This document shows, piece by piece, positions 23,280-35,395 of a DNA stretch of 64,000 nt; within the stretch, counting starts at the first letter, position 1, and the number at the start of each line of letters is the position of its first letter. The notes beneath the pieces are model-generated. The model saw only the letters and a program-made list of their open reading frames with translations, was not told where the DNA came from and ran no database searches. The DNA is taken from NCBI RefSeq assembly GCF_021462225.1, contig NC_061798.1, forward strand, positions 19,490,820-19,554,819. Direction: 5' to 3'. Origin of the DNA: Girardinichthys multiradiatus (Eukaryota > Chordata > Actinopteri > Cyprinodontiformes > Goodeidae). Position numbers and translations under genes: made by a program.

Positions 23280-25560
23280 CTACTGGTTTAATCTGGGAAA
23301 CATGGATGGATACGAAGATTTGCAGGTAGGCGGACTAATTACCGTCTCGATCTCATAGGGACCAATGAAACGAGCTGAAAGCTTCTTAGACATAGACTGA
23401 AAGGGCACATCACATGCCGACAACCAAACCTTCTGTCCAGGCTGATACTCCGGTGCAGGTCTGCGTTTGCAATCAGCAAAACGCTTGTTTTGATCTGCAG
23501 TTCGATTGAGGCTCTGGACGCTCGAGTTCCAAATGGCCTTACAGCGGTGGACATATTGGTGGATAGAAGACACAGTGATGTCTTTCTCATCAGCAGCAAA
23601 CAGGGGTGGCTGATAGCCCAGTGAGGCCTCAAAATGTGAACGTCCAGTGGCAGAGGAGATGTGTGAATTCAAGGCATATTCTACCCAGGGTAGATATGCA
23701 CACTAGTCAGAAGGGTTAGTGAACGTGAGACAACGTAGGGTTGATTCTAGCTGCCGATTTAGCCTTTTGGTCTGACCATTAGACTGTGGGTGGTAACCTG
23801 AAGTTAATGAAACCCTGGCTCCAAGAGCTAAACAAAACTGTTTCCAAACCTGCGAAATGAACTGTGGACCTCGGTCAGACAAGATGCCCTGTGGGATTCC
23901 ATGGAGACGAAAAAACGTGTTTAGTGAGGAGTTTGGTGGTTTGAATGGCTGACGAATGTTTTCTGAGAGGGATGAGATGGCAAGCCTTAGAAAAACGGTC
24001 CACAATAGTAAGAATAGTTGTAATACCTGAGGCTAGGGGAAGACCAGTAACAAAATCCAAAGCTATCTGAGACCAGGGACGACTTGGGATGCTTAGTGGT
24101 TGAAGAAGACCTGCAGGAGGCTGGTTACAAGACTTATTCCTAGCACAGGTAGCACAAGACTGAACAAATTCCTTCACATCCTTATGTAATGTGGGCCATC
24201 AAAACCTCCTTTGAACCAATGCAATAGTTCTACTAACACCTGGATGAGTCAAAAACCTTGCTGTGTGCAGCCAGTTAATTAATCGAGTTCATACTGGAGA
24301 TGGGACGTAGATACGGTTAGGTGGCCCATTGCCAGGATCGGGCTCCTGTTGTTGAGCCTTTAACACCGTCTCCTCAATCTCCCATCTAAGTGCCCCGACC
24401 GTCCAACTGGGCGGTGTGATGGGTGCAGGTTCCCTCACCAAATCGTCTGTGGTGAATTGTCTGGAGAGGGCATCAGGCTTAGTATTCTTTGGTCCCGGCC
24501 TGAAAGAGATACATAAATTGAAACAAGAGAAAAATAAGGACCAGCATGACTGACGTGGGATCAGCCTTTTGGCTGACTGTAGGTAGGCCAAGTTCTTGTG
24601 ATCAGTCCAGACTTGGATGGGATGTTTGGCCCCCTCAAGCAAGTGGCGCCACTCCTCAAGGGCCAATTTTATTCCCAACAGTTCCCTCTCTCATAATTCC
24701 TTTCTGTATTGCTGAACCTGCGAGAAAAGAAACCACAAGGATGAAGTCTCCCATCTTCAGAGTTCTGTGACAGCAATGCTCCGATTCCAACGTCTGAGGC
24801 GTCGACTTCCAGGATAAATTGTCTTGAGGAGTCCGGATGGACCAAGATGGGGGCACGAGTGAACTTCTCCTTGAGACCACAAAAAGCTGCGTCTGCTTCG
24901 GATGACCAGGAAAAAGAGATCTTAGCAGAAGTCAGAGCAGTTACTGGTGCAGCAATGAGACTATAGTCCTTGAGGAAACATCTGTAAAAATTGGCAAATC
25001 CCAAAAAACACTGTAAAGACTTGCGTGAGTCTGGCACCGGCCAGTCTAGTACAGCTCTTATCTTTTCTGGATCTGAACGTACCTGTCCACCCTCAAGGAT
25101 GTAGCCCAGGAAGGTGACTGATGACTGGTGAAACTCACACTTCTCGACTTTTACGAACAGGCGGTTCTCCAGAAGGCGTTGAAGGACTTGACGAACATGT
25201 TTGCGATGCTCCTGCATATTCTTAGAGTAAATCAGTATATCACCTAAGTATACGAAGACGACAAATCCCTGAGAACATTGTTGACCAAATCTTGAAAAAC
25301 CGCAGGAGCATTACATAGTCCAAAGGGCATGACCAAATACTCGAAATGGCCCAACGGCGTTTTAAATGCCGTCTTCCACTCATCCCCCTGGCGGATCCTG
25401 ACCAAGTGGTAAGCGTTATGAAGATCTAACTTTGAAAAAACCGTGGCACCATAAACGGGTTCAAAGGCAGAGGTGATGAGGGGAAGTGGGTACCCATTCT
25501 TAATGGTGATCTGATTTAGGCCCCTATAGTCTATACAGGGACGCAATGAACCATCCTTCT
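23280..25560 (-). pseudogene. Gypsy pol remnant: RT, RNase H, integrase
   Basis: On the minus strand: RT from [16 protein letters not shown] through [11 protein letters not shown] (25546-25244), then after a small deletion and frameshift the active-site box, which reads YLGD instead of YLDD (changed codon at 25242-25244). RNase H and connection parts follow (25217-24289; [31 protein letters not shown]). Integrase follows with a zinc-finger CATC remnant, the first Asp in ALDFVTG and second Asp in LSDRGPQF, but Lys replaces the third catalytic residue in GQTKRLN (element 2 has GQVERLN). The end (23672-23280) contains the post-integrase PGQKVWLS and RFIGPYEIE block. The protein would be inactive at three separate points. 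Confidence 0.9.
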
Positions 25561-25565
25561 TCCCT

Positions 25566-26275
25566 ACAAAACGGTTGCTAATGACATAACCTCATCTAAA
25601 GTAGGAGGCTCCTGGACCATAGTTAGTTCATCCTTTAGTGGATTGTCTAAGGCATGCAAAATGGTCATCTTAAGAGCTTCATTATCCCAGCCAGATGTAG
25701 CTGCTAATGTATGGAAATCAATTGAAAACTCCGTAATGGGTCTGTTACGTTGTTTTAAGGCCCTCAACTGTCGGCCAGCACTGGATTTGTCTAATACAGA
25801 CGAAAATGTCTTCCTAAATTCTTTAACGAAGTCATCAATAGTAACACCAAACTCCTTGCAATCAGGGAACTAGGCTTCAGCCCACTGTAAAGCTTTGCCG
25901 GTCAATAATACAATAATGTAAGAAATCTTCACATTATCATGGGGGAAAGAGTGGGGGGATCAATTAAATACCAAAGAACACTGAAGCAAAAACCCCCCGC
26001 AATTCCCTACCTCACCAGAGAATTTCTCCGGATTAGGGGAAGTGACGTCACAAAAATGGGGTGACTGTAAGGATTCCGGAAACACAGTAGCGCCATCTGG
26101 AGGAGTGGTGGATGAAGTACCTAGCGTTTGTTGTAACATGGTGGCGATCTGTCCTAAATGTTGATTGGTTTGATGTTGCTGTTCTGTAAGAGAATGGAGA
26201 GAGGAATCATGAAACTGAATCTGGTTTGCATGATCAGAGAGAGTTCTCCTGAGTGCTTCTGCTGGGTCTTGTTGA
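25566..26275 (-). pseudogene. Gypsy gag remnant fused to RT by deletion
   Basis: Minus-strand translation gives a coiled-coil-like start (LSDHANQIQFHDSSLHSL), then the capsid-like block PNPEKFSG...GFLLQCSLVFN, interrupted by stops, then RPITEFSIDFHTLAA and [10 protein letters not shown]. At about 25566 the frame runs directly into reverse transcriptase sequence ([11 protein letters not shown]). The zinc knuckle, protease and first part of RT are therefore missing. The same gag blocks appear in element 2 from 52120 onward. Confidence 0.8.
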
Positions 26276-26284
26276 CGAGAAAAT

Positions 26285-26944
26285 CATAAACAGGAACGAA
26301 ACTGACGAGAATCTCACTGTAAGGAGAGAAGTGAAGAGAATGGATGAGTGCGGGTAACGAAAAGGATAACGAAACTAAGAATAAATGATTAACAAGATGC
26401 AGAGATCGGCTTACTGGGTAATGGTGGTCAGGTCGCCAGGGGGAATGAGATTCAGGATCCAGGTCTTAGGCAATATCCGTAGAGAGTTCACTTGGTGCTG
26501 TTCAGTGTGAGCTTGGAGCAAAGGTATTAGTTTGATGTGCGGTGGCTTACGTTGGAGGGTGGACAGGGTACGTTTGTGGCTTGGCTCAGGAGATGTGGAA
26601 AGCAGGAAAGCTGCCAGCTTGATGCGAATCCAAACGAAGACAGAAGATAGGATATGCAATCCTCAAAGCGTATACTGCCTTGATCATCCAGAATAGCTTC
26701 CAAAAAAACGAAGTCAGAAACTCAGTGAGATAGATCCAAAGCATAGGCTTTCAAAATCACTGGTGGCAAAACACACTCGCATTGAAGTGCTGGCAACCTC
26801 CTGCTTACGTACTCCTCATGGTGCTCAGTGGAACAAGTCGCACCTGTCAACCAGCACACCTGAGAGCTCCAGCACCACCTGAGAATGAGCACATGTAGCA
26901 AAAACACAAACACCAGTAAAGGCACACAAACCCAGATCATGATA
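26285..26944 (-). repeat. Right (5') LTR of Gypsy element 1, 3' end deleted
   Basis: It runs from TATCATGATCTGG at 26944 to about 26285, where the 120-bp block shared with the left LTR ends and gag coding begins almost at once. The last about 90 bases present in the left LTR (23058-23146) and any primer-binding site are absent. Confidence 0.7.
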
Positions 26945-27555
26945 GAAAAGAGGCCCTTGGATCACTGACCAACAGTCCAGTTACCATTCCCTTTAGCCCA
27001 TTTAGGGACTTCTAATGTAGTCTTTGGTTCAGGAGTGGCTTGACATGAGCAATGCAACACTTGTAGCCCATGTGTAGGATTAATCTGTGTGTAGTGGCTC
27101 TTGATGCGTTGACTCCTGCCTCAGTCCATTCCTTGTTAAGCTTCCCCAAATGAATGGATGGATTTTGTTTGATTATCCTCTGAAGGTTGAGGTTATTCCT
27201 GTTGTTGGGGCAACTTTTTCTACCACACTTTTTTTTTTCCACTCAGCTTTTTATGAATATGCTTGGAGACAGCATTCTATGAACATCTATATTGTGTAGG
27301 CCACAATATGGTCATGAAATAACATTTATACATTAAAATTGCTTTTCTAGAATTAATGCTACACAACATTTTAATTTTCTGTGACACTGTATTTTGGGTT
27401 TTTGTTTTGAGTAAGCTATAATCATTAAAGTAACAAGATGTAAAGCCTTGACATATTTTACTCTATCTGTAAAGAATCTATATAAAATGAGTTTCACTTT
27501 CACTGAAATTATTGACAAAACATTTCCACAAAATTCAAATTGTTTAGACTTACCT

Positions 27556-28240
27556 GTACATGTTTTGGTATGGAAATGTTGACAGAATTAAAGGGAGAAA
27601 CTGTCTAATGTTAAGGTGTTGGTCTCAAATGCAGAGGTGGGGAGGGCATCCCCACTGGGCCCAGCAGAAGCCCTTCAGAGTCTGTTTCAGAGAGAACCAG
27701 CAGCTGCATAGACGGTTCCCAGGACAGTGTCAACAATGGCCGGACAGAGGCCAAAATCCATGGCAGTAAATCCCACAGGTCCTCAAAGTGCAACATCCCC
27801 TTTCTAACTGTAGTGGCAGCCTTCAAATCCCAGCAAAGCTAGGGGACACAACCCCACGTGAAGACCACAATTGCCACCAGACAACAACACCAGTAAAGGC
27901 AACAATGATTCCAGCAAATCAGTGACACTTGCACAATCCATGCCCAAGGGTAGCCCACAAAACCAGAACACCCCCGCTCCACCAATGCTGTGGTCGGGCA
28001 AGGGTGGGCCCCTTCCCCCTTCCCTCACCAGATTGTCATTTCACCCAGGGCGTTCCCGTGGATGTGGTGGCTCTACAAAGATGACCATACAGCTGAGCTG
28101 TGAAACAACAGCCAGGGTACCTTCTGCAGCAACTTGGACACATGGCACTTGCGCACAGCTCCCAGCAACCCACACAGTGCAACCACTCAGTACCCAGACC
28201 CCCCCCCCAACGGTCAGGTAGACAGTCAGTCTGTAGAGCT
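27556..28240. repeat. GC-rich unclassified block, probably repeat-derived
   Basis: Composition shifts sharply from AT-rich flanks to a C-rich plus strand, including a C run at 28200-28208. A 116-codon plus-strand ORF (27871-28221) is rich in Pro, Ser, Thr and Gly with no domain I recognise, and antisense ORFs overlap it. I have the impression of a dispersed teleost repeat but can give no family name. Confidence 0.35.
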
Positions 28241-30714
28241 AGGCCGGTAGTCAGACTGAGGCCAAGATTAAACTAATTTTCTACCAACTCCAGCTTCAGC
28301 CCTGAAAATTTCAAAGTAGCCCACGTAAATGTCTTTGAACTGTGCAGAGTATATTTTAGATCAAATTTGGGGTTTTCCCTGTTTGTCATCCTTTACAATG
28401 ACGTTTATAGTGACTGATAGACTGGCCTTTACTTTCTGTCTGTGTCATGCAAGCTGCTCTACTACTTTGATCAGAAATCCACAGAGAGTTCTTGGTGTAG
28501 GGGACAGAGATGCACAGAGCGCAGCCGAAACACTAGTCAATTAATTTTACAATGTTCAGAGGAAAGTGCTAAATTTATGAAGCAGCAGAAGAACGTCTTT
28601 GTAGAACCTGTCCACAGACAGCTAACTTAAACCATAATTAAAAATGTTCAAGCAAATGCAGTTTTACTGATTTTCACACTGCATTACTTTTCAGTCACAC
28701 AGTTTATTCTTCTTGGTTGTGGTTATATTGGTCACAATATGTGTTCTACATAAAAGAAATATTGCGACAGACTGCAGACCAACTTTTTTATTCAGTTTAG
28801 GTGATCATAGACTTCCATATACTCCAATCAGACATAACATTATGTCTGCGGACAGAAGTGAAAACCTCTGATTATCTCTTCATAATGACACCTGTTAGTA
28901 GGTGCTGTGCTGTTTTTGAGACTGGAGTTTCTTTTAAGACAGCAGAAATCTGCTTTTCTCTGGGCACCACTGGCAAACTGTTAGCTCGACTCTCTGGTGA
29001 GAACTTCTGGCTGAACTTCTATTAAAACTTTTCAGACAGCTAACTAACGCTATTGGGACAATACCAACACATAGCAACCCTACAGACACCAACGTTTCAA
29101 GCAAACTAACTAACATATTTATTACCTAATTTTGGTTGTAGTTGTTGACAAGCTAACAGTTGCTTTAAGTTAGAAGGCTTGAAACAAAGCAGCCCCAGAC
29201 CATTACACTACCACCATGTTTTTTATAAATGTACTAGTGGCTTTTATTTTTGTGATGTTTTTAAAACAGTTTGCCTTGAAAAAGTTATTTATTTTGTCTT
29301 GGCAGCCCACAGATTATTTCTCCAGACGTGTAGGGGATCATCGAGATGTTTTTCGCAATTATGAGAAGTTTTGTATTTGATTAGCAGTAGTTTGGGCCAT
29401 GAAACCCATGGATGACATTTTTACCCAGTCTTTATTAGTGTTAAATCTTAAACAATGACCTTAACCGGGGCAAGTGAGTCCTGCAGTGCTTTAGATGTTG
29501 TTTTGGGTTCTTTTGTGACCTCCTGGATGACCTCCGAAATTCAAAATTAATAAAGGAAATAATCATTGAAAACAGTTTCTTGTATTAACTAATGTCTGAT
29601 TTTAAATTAGTTTAACGATCTGAAATGTTTACATGTCCCAAAAATGCAACTACAACAGAAATCTATGAGTTGGCCAATACGTTTCCATGGCACTGCACAA
29701 ACACAATATTTGCAAGCACTGAAATGATTGTTTACACTGACCATCCAGGTTCCTGTTGGTTGTCACACAGTATGCCTTTAGAAGTACAACTGCTGTGGCA
29801 ATATTGCAAGAAATGAAATCCACAATGTTCCAAGGACAGCTATGAGTTTTCCTAAATACATGGCAATGAAGGTGTTTATTACGCCAGGGTATATTCACAG
29901 TTTAGTATTCACTTTAGCTGCATCATGTGCACTTCTTTTCATAGACATATCTGGCTCACAAAGAAAAAAAAGGATGGCTGCAGGGACTCCTTGACCTCAG
30001 AGCTGATGTCTAATTTTTGAAGGAGAAAGGAGAAAGTTACTCTCTCAGGCTCGAGCTTTGCCTGATCAGTTATACAAATGAAGAATTTGGGAGCGAGAGC
30101 AAAAGGAAAGAATTAGGCACTTTAAAATGTTTGCATAACGAGCACCTTCTCGATGTGCCGGTTCTCTTCTTTATTAATCACCTACGCTCTCCAGACCACC
30201 TACACCCTTCTTCACGATCAGATACTGGACCGACTGGGTGATGCATGATCCGAGAAATTAATCTGCTAAAGCCTGATTGCCATTACCGACATGCGATTAT
30301 GCACCTTGATTACCGAGTCCACCCCAAGGACCATGACGTGCCCTGGTGCACATTTCAAAGGTGCGCATAAAATTATGCGGTGATTACCCCTACAATGGAT
30401 CAATCCAGCACGAGAATGAGACTGTGAAGCCATATAGACTGTCTCAAGTAGGACTGTGATTATTAATAGGTACTTGAGGTGACCTGATATCTGAAGCTCA
30501 AGCCGTTAAGACTGCCTGTGATCTTTCGAATAAGCAAATAAATTCATTTTCAAACATTCTGAAAAAAGTAATTATTGGATTATTATTGTAGAGGTAGAAT
30601 TGTTTGGAGTTCAAGCATGCATAAAAGAGATGCTTCACCAACAACTGAAGATGCACTTACTGCTCTCAAAGTAGACTCTGGAGATTTTAAGGCAGCACAG
30701 TTATGGATGGACTT
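28241..30714. other. Long plain stretch, no gene found
   Basis: ORFs reach only 82 codons and overlap on both strands. I see no transposon ends, SINE boxes or domain motifs. 30200-30420 is somewhat less AT-rich, with palindromic-looking words, but no class fits. Confidence 0.4.
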
Positions 30715-30716
30715 TA

Positions 30717-32058
30717 CAGGTGCATCTCAATAAGTCAAAATATTGAAAATGTGATTTATTTACATAATTCAATTCAATAGTATATGGATTCATTACTTAC
30801 ACAGTGTTTATTTTTGTTCATTTTAATGCTTAAAACACTTAATAAAAACCCAAAATTTAGTAGAATTCAGATATCTTGATTAGTCCAAAATAACCAATAT
30901 AAAAAAATAAAAGAATATTTTACACAGAGATGTCAGCCTGCTTAAAAGTAACTCCATGTATAATAGAGTTTATTCACTCCATATGTGATCTGGATTCCAT
31001 TTTCACAAAACAATGCATCTGTTCAGCATGGCATGAAGGCGATCATCTATATTGTTGGGTGTGCTGTCTCACATCTTCTTCTTGACAATAATCCAGAGAT
31101 TCTCTGTGGGGTTCAGGTCAGGACAGTTTGCTGGCCAATTAACTTAGCACAGGGATATCATGCTCTTTAAAGCAGAGATTTGTACTTTTAGCACTGTGGG
31201 GAGGGGGCCACGTTCTGCTGGAAAATTAAATCAGTATCTCCATACAGGTTCTCAGCAGAGGAAAGCATGAAGTGCTCTAAAATATCCTGGTAAATTGCTG
31301 TACTGACTTTGAACTTTGGACAATGGACCAACACCAGCAGCTGTTATGGTTCCCCTAATCATCAAAACTTCCCACTGGACCTCCAATTGTTAGGAGTACG
31401 CTGCTTTCCAAACTTTTGACACACTGTGGGGCCTTGAATTCCAAATGAAATGCAAAATTTACTTTCATTTGACAAAACATGACTTAAGACCACTAAGAAA
31501 TAGTCCAGTCTTTTTTCTCCTTAGCCCAAGTAAGACACATCTGTGTGTGATGGCTCTTCAGGCTTTGACTTTATTTGAAGTTCACACCTTGTGAATCACC
31601 TCCAAACTCTTCATAATCCTCTCAAAGCTGAGGTTATCCCTGTTTCTTGTGGGTCTTTTTTAGCACACTTTTTTCTTCCACTCGACTTTCACTCAACGTT
31701 TCTTTAGCATTGACCTTTTGTTGTTTTCCCTCCTTGTGGAGGATGTCACTGACTGTCTGCTAGACAACTGCCAAGCCAGCAGTCTTACCCATGATTCTGT
31801 AGGCCATAACATGACCGTAACATAACTAGAAATACATTTTTAATGGTTTTATGTAATATTGTAATTTTGTAAGAAGCTATACTTTGGATTATCATTAGAT
31901 GTAAACCACAATTATCAAAATTAACAGAGATAAATGCTTGAAATGTATCATTCTGTGTGTAATGAATCTATATAATACATGAGTTTCACAATTTAGAATT
32001 GAATTTGGAAAAATAAATGCAAACCTTTTGGATTTTCTAATTTGCTGAGATGCACCTG
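30717..32058 (-). mobile_element. Tc1-like transposon with both ends, decayed gene
   Basis: Terminal inverted repeats start CAGGTGCATCTCA and end TGAGATGCACCTG, with TA on each side (30715-30716 and 32059-32060). The element is 1342 bp long. The minus strand holds a transposase remnant: the gattctctgtggggttcagg phrase at 31100-31120 is the complement of the PDLNPIENL block with the third catalytic residue, and cagcagtcttacccatgatt at 31777-31796 is the complement of the start. Many indels and stops separate these points. Confidence 0.9.
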
Positions 32059-32060
32059 TA

Positions 32061-33460
32061 TATTTCAAACTGTGTTATCATTGGTATTTGTTTTATGTCT
32101 TCAGCAAAATAAATTGGAACAAACGTTTTGGACAGCCTGCTAATCACAAACTACCTAAAGATCCAATCTCTAGTGTCTTTTCCTGCGCTGGCATCTTTTA
32201 CCAACCTTATAGATGCAAATATTGTTATTAGCCTTTATCATCTATGGGTTAGGTTTTCAATCGTGTATGGTGCAGAAGATGAAGATGTGGCTGTTTTGCC
32301 ATTCAAGAGAAAATACAACATGTCAGTGCACATCATTCTGCATAGTGACACTTATTCTCAGCTATCAAAACCATGTTTATGAAATTAAAAGTAATTAATC
32401 CTGAAGGAAAGCAGTGCACCAGATAAAATGGCCAGTTGACTAATTCAAAAGCAATTCAATATCAAGTAATTTCTGTGGATTACATGTTAGAGAAGTTAAA
32501 TAACATCTGTTCTCCCTGTTTGCTTGTGTAACATATGATTCAGACAGACAGACTACTGTCAATAAACACCCTGCTGCAACAGCTTTAATGTTAACATCTT
32601 AGCATTAGTAATGCCTTGGCAAAGGATTTAATGGACTTGATATGCCACCATTCGCAGCTATCCACTTCCTTAGAGAGCCTGGTTCTCAGCACTCCTGCAA
32701 AATTACTTAATGGCCTCAGGTATTTTGCATATCTACAGGAGCAAAAGCCATAAATGTCACTCAGCTGAAAGGAAATGATTTATGTCTTTTGTCTCTATCA
32801 GGGGCTTTTGTTAAAACAGGGTAAACATATACTGCCGTGCGGCAGATACATCAAGGACCATTTACTGTATGCAAATGTGAATTTGAGCTCACCAAATGTA
32901 CAATTGCAGAAATTCCATCAGTAGCCAGAGTTCAATGCCTCTTCAGTCTTCAAGTGTGCCGATAATGGTCACTGTGACTGCACATCGCTGCAATTCAAAA
33001 TTTCATCTGCTCCATCACTGGGAAATGTTTGCCACTAAAATAACACAGATAAAGGCAGCGCCTGTTTATGCCGGTTGGGTTCTGTGCTATTGTAGGAGAT
33101 GATGAATGATAGACAGCAGAAGATGGGTACATACTATTCACAGTGCTCCATGTGGCAGCTTGCATTTTCACACTGGTACAGTATGTTTGTCAGCTACAGA
33201 CAGCTCAGGCACTTACGCACTGACGTGGGCAAGCAGTGTAGTGTTCTGCCAGCCGACTGCGTCACGGACACATGCATGTCCTATGTACCACCGTGGAGAC
33301 CCTCTTATACATGCCTGTATGAGCGGCAAGAACAGACTGGAAGGTCTTGGCATTGTAAAAAAAGATGCACACAACAGAAAGCCCCTTTGTATCGTCGCCC
33401 TCCTGCAGGGACACTTAGCAATAGAACTGTCCCATATTTGGATGCCTAAACATTATCTGT
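32061..33460. other. Plain stretch, no gene found
   Basis: Two overlapping plus-strand ORFs of 116-118 codons (33099-33462) occupy the same DNA in different frames and show no domain, so neither is supported as a gene. Confidence 0.4.
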
Positions 33461-33464
33461 AACT

Positions 33465-33838
33465 TGTTAAAAATTAGGTTTCTGTTATTCAGCCACAAAC
33501 TTCATTGTGTTTAATCTTAAACACAATGTAGTGCATAATTGTAAAGTGGAAGGAAAACAAAACATGGTTTTAAGAAATGTTTCTAACAGACAAATTTGGT
33601 GTGCATTTGTATTCAGCTCGCCTACTTTATACATCTATGTTTTGGTAAAATTACTGTTGCACTTTTTTGGGATATGTCTCTAACAGTTTTGCACATCTAA
33701 AGATTACAATTTTTGCCTATTACTCTTTGCAAAGTAGCTTGAGCTCAATCAGATTAGATGTAGTGTCTGTGAGCATAAATATTCAAGTATTCTAATTTGA
33801 TTTAGATCTGGACTTTAACTAGGCCATGGTAAGTCATA
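33465..33838 (-). mobile_element. Tc1-like end fragment
   Basis: The series gtagtgcataattgtaaagt, gtgcatttgtattcagctcg, ggatatgtctctaacagttt and gatctggactttaactaggc matches, in order, the left 370 bp of the family whose fullest copies lie at 42455 and 48905. The rest is missing. Confidence 0.7.
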
Positions 33839-33845
33839 CATGCAG

Positions 33846-34330
33846 TGGCACCGTAGAGGGGGAAAAGTTAAGACAATTCCAGGGGCCCCTGACTCACAAG
33901 GCCCCCAAACAATATGTAAAGATTAATAAACATCGTCAAGCATATTTATGCATACACATATAATAAAGTTAATGATGTCTTTGTTTTTGCTTGGTTTTGG
34001 CAGTAAAGGTTCAACTTCCCCACTGGCAGACCAAAAAGTAAATATTCATATTGACCGAACGCGCCCCTGTATTTACATGAAATGGTTTGTTCCTTCCTTA
34101 GCGCACTGGTGACAGTGTTTAGAGTAACAGTCGGTAGATGTGGCAGAAGTTAAGAACGACAGTAATGACCATGCTGCCTAGAAAAATAACAAGTGGAGTT
34201 TTCAAGGAAGGAAGGAGAAGAAACAGAAAGTTAGACTTCAAAGACTTGATCAATGAATCTGCTAGGAAGAAGGCTCGGCACTGCTCTTGGTGTCATGGGT
34301 CTGAAGGAAAACAGCTGCGGGGACACCTAT
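33846..34330 (+). repeat. Possible hAT-type element 5' part
   Basis: It begins CAGTGGCACCGTAGAGGGGG and soon reads ccaggggcccctgactcaca, resembling terminal parts of hAT elements in fish. A plus-strand ORF (34138-34332) encodes a basic TSGVFKEGRRRNRK segment reminiscent of the N-terminus of hAT/ZMYM-like proteins. No matching right end was found. A weak call. Confidence 0.25.
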
Positions 34331-35190
34331 AGTTGTCACACATCTGTGATCAACTCAAAGCAGTCAACTTCTCCTCCGTCCAAAACGGGAAAGAAAAAAT
34401 GAGGAACTGTTGCAGTCGACTGGAAAAACAAGGAGGAAACTTGTCTCCTTGGAAACAAAACTTCTATGGGTTTTCTGGGTCGCGTCTGATGGTCTTCGAT
34501 CAAGATATGGATCTTCTAATCAGATTTTCAGTTTTCAAGCTCTTCTGGGAATGGCCAGGGTGGAGGAAAAGTATACCCGCCCGCGAGTTTTTATTTCTCC
34601 GAAAGCAGTCCTGTGACACTACGGCAGGAAATGGCGGTTAGAAGTTTGCATGCTGAGCTGAGTAGTACAGTCATTTACCTGACCAAAATGGGGGGTGGCC
34701 CAACAACCAAACGTTTGAATTTTGGTTTAATCTGAACAGAGCACCATCCTCCAGATGTTTGCTCCCCACCGAGCATTTTATTTTGTTGAATATGCATAGA
34801 AAAAACACTGGTGCATTCTGTCTAAAGAACATAAGCTTGCGCCTAGAAAGTGATAATGTGACTATATCTATTGGTGTCTGAATTAGCCAAAGGGTGATTG
34901 GGGTAGGTGAAATTGGCCAAACAAGCATGATATGCAACAGATCTCTTTCATTTAAGTTTAGAGAAAAGGATATATGTGTGAAGAGGAGGGAGGATCTATG
35001 TGCTAAAAATTCACATTTTCACCATGTTTTCTGGGTTGAATAAAGACGAGGATGGGCCGGCCTTAAGTAGCCTTTAAATGTGAACTGACATTCAGTATTT
35101 GGAGAGTTGGCATCTTCTCTAATTAATATTCCTCTTGGCCAGGCTGTCAATTTGGGTTGGTGGCCCTGTCTATGGAGGTTTGTGGTCAAA
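34331..35190. other. Stretch without recognised feature
   Basis: A plus-strand ORF of 102 codons (34333-34641) has no domain. No repeat ends seen. Confidence 0.4.
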
Positions 35191-35194
35191 TGGT

Positions 35195-35395
35195 TGAATT
35201 TGATTTTATTGAGGGTATCACATTAAAGGTAGTTGTAAATAGATGCGCACCACTCTTTTCAGATTTTAATTTACCATTTTCCTTCATCTTTACAATCATG
35301 CACTACTGTGTGTTGGTTTATTACATGGAGCCTGGAGAAAATAGAGTCTGGTTTGTGGTTTGTAACATGGCAAAATTTTAAAAAGTAAAAAGGGT
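35195..35395 (-). mobile_element. Tc1-like terminal fragment
   Basis: The order ccactcttttcagattttaa, ttaccattttccttcatctt, actactgtgtgttggtttat and gtttgtaacatggcaaaatt corresponds to the terminal 200 bp of the common old Tc1-like family in this window. Confidence 0.6.

Larger units (their letters stand above)
23058..26944 (-). mobile_element. Ty3/Gypsy retrotransposon, element 1 (defective)
   Basis: An LTR retrotransposon in minus orientation inserted into a Tc1 relic, flanked by a 5-bp duplication GAAAA (23053-23057 and 26945-26949). Order on the minus strand: right-hand LTR, gag, reverse transcriptase, RNase H, integrase, left-hand LTR. Its termini read TATCA... and ...TGACA, a TG...CA pair with one changed base. 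It has lost parts of both LTRs, the primer-binding region, the end of gag and the whole protease. Gag N-terminal blocks match element 2 at 51925-56529, so the two are related. Confidence 0.9.
22985..27555 (-). mobile_element. Old Tc1-like relic split by Gypsy element 1
   Basis: The left piece (22985-23057) encodes the zone around the first catalytic Asp on the minus strand, with the ctccagactctgggaccttg phrase shared by copies A and B. The right piece (26945-27555) continues with the N-terminal half: a 76-codon open frame at 27012-27242 (KKCGRKSC, WTEAGVNASRATTHR, VKPLLNQR). It ends at a terminal repeat near 27480-27555. The two pieces would join into one gene if 23058-26944 were removed. The left terminal repeat is missing. 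Confidence 0.8.

Noticed and set aside
33099..33462. Two overlapping plus-strand ORFs of 116-118 codons
   Set aside because: They occupy the same DNA in different frames without motifs, and no supporting splice or promoter signals were seen.
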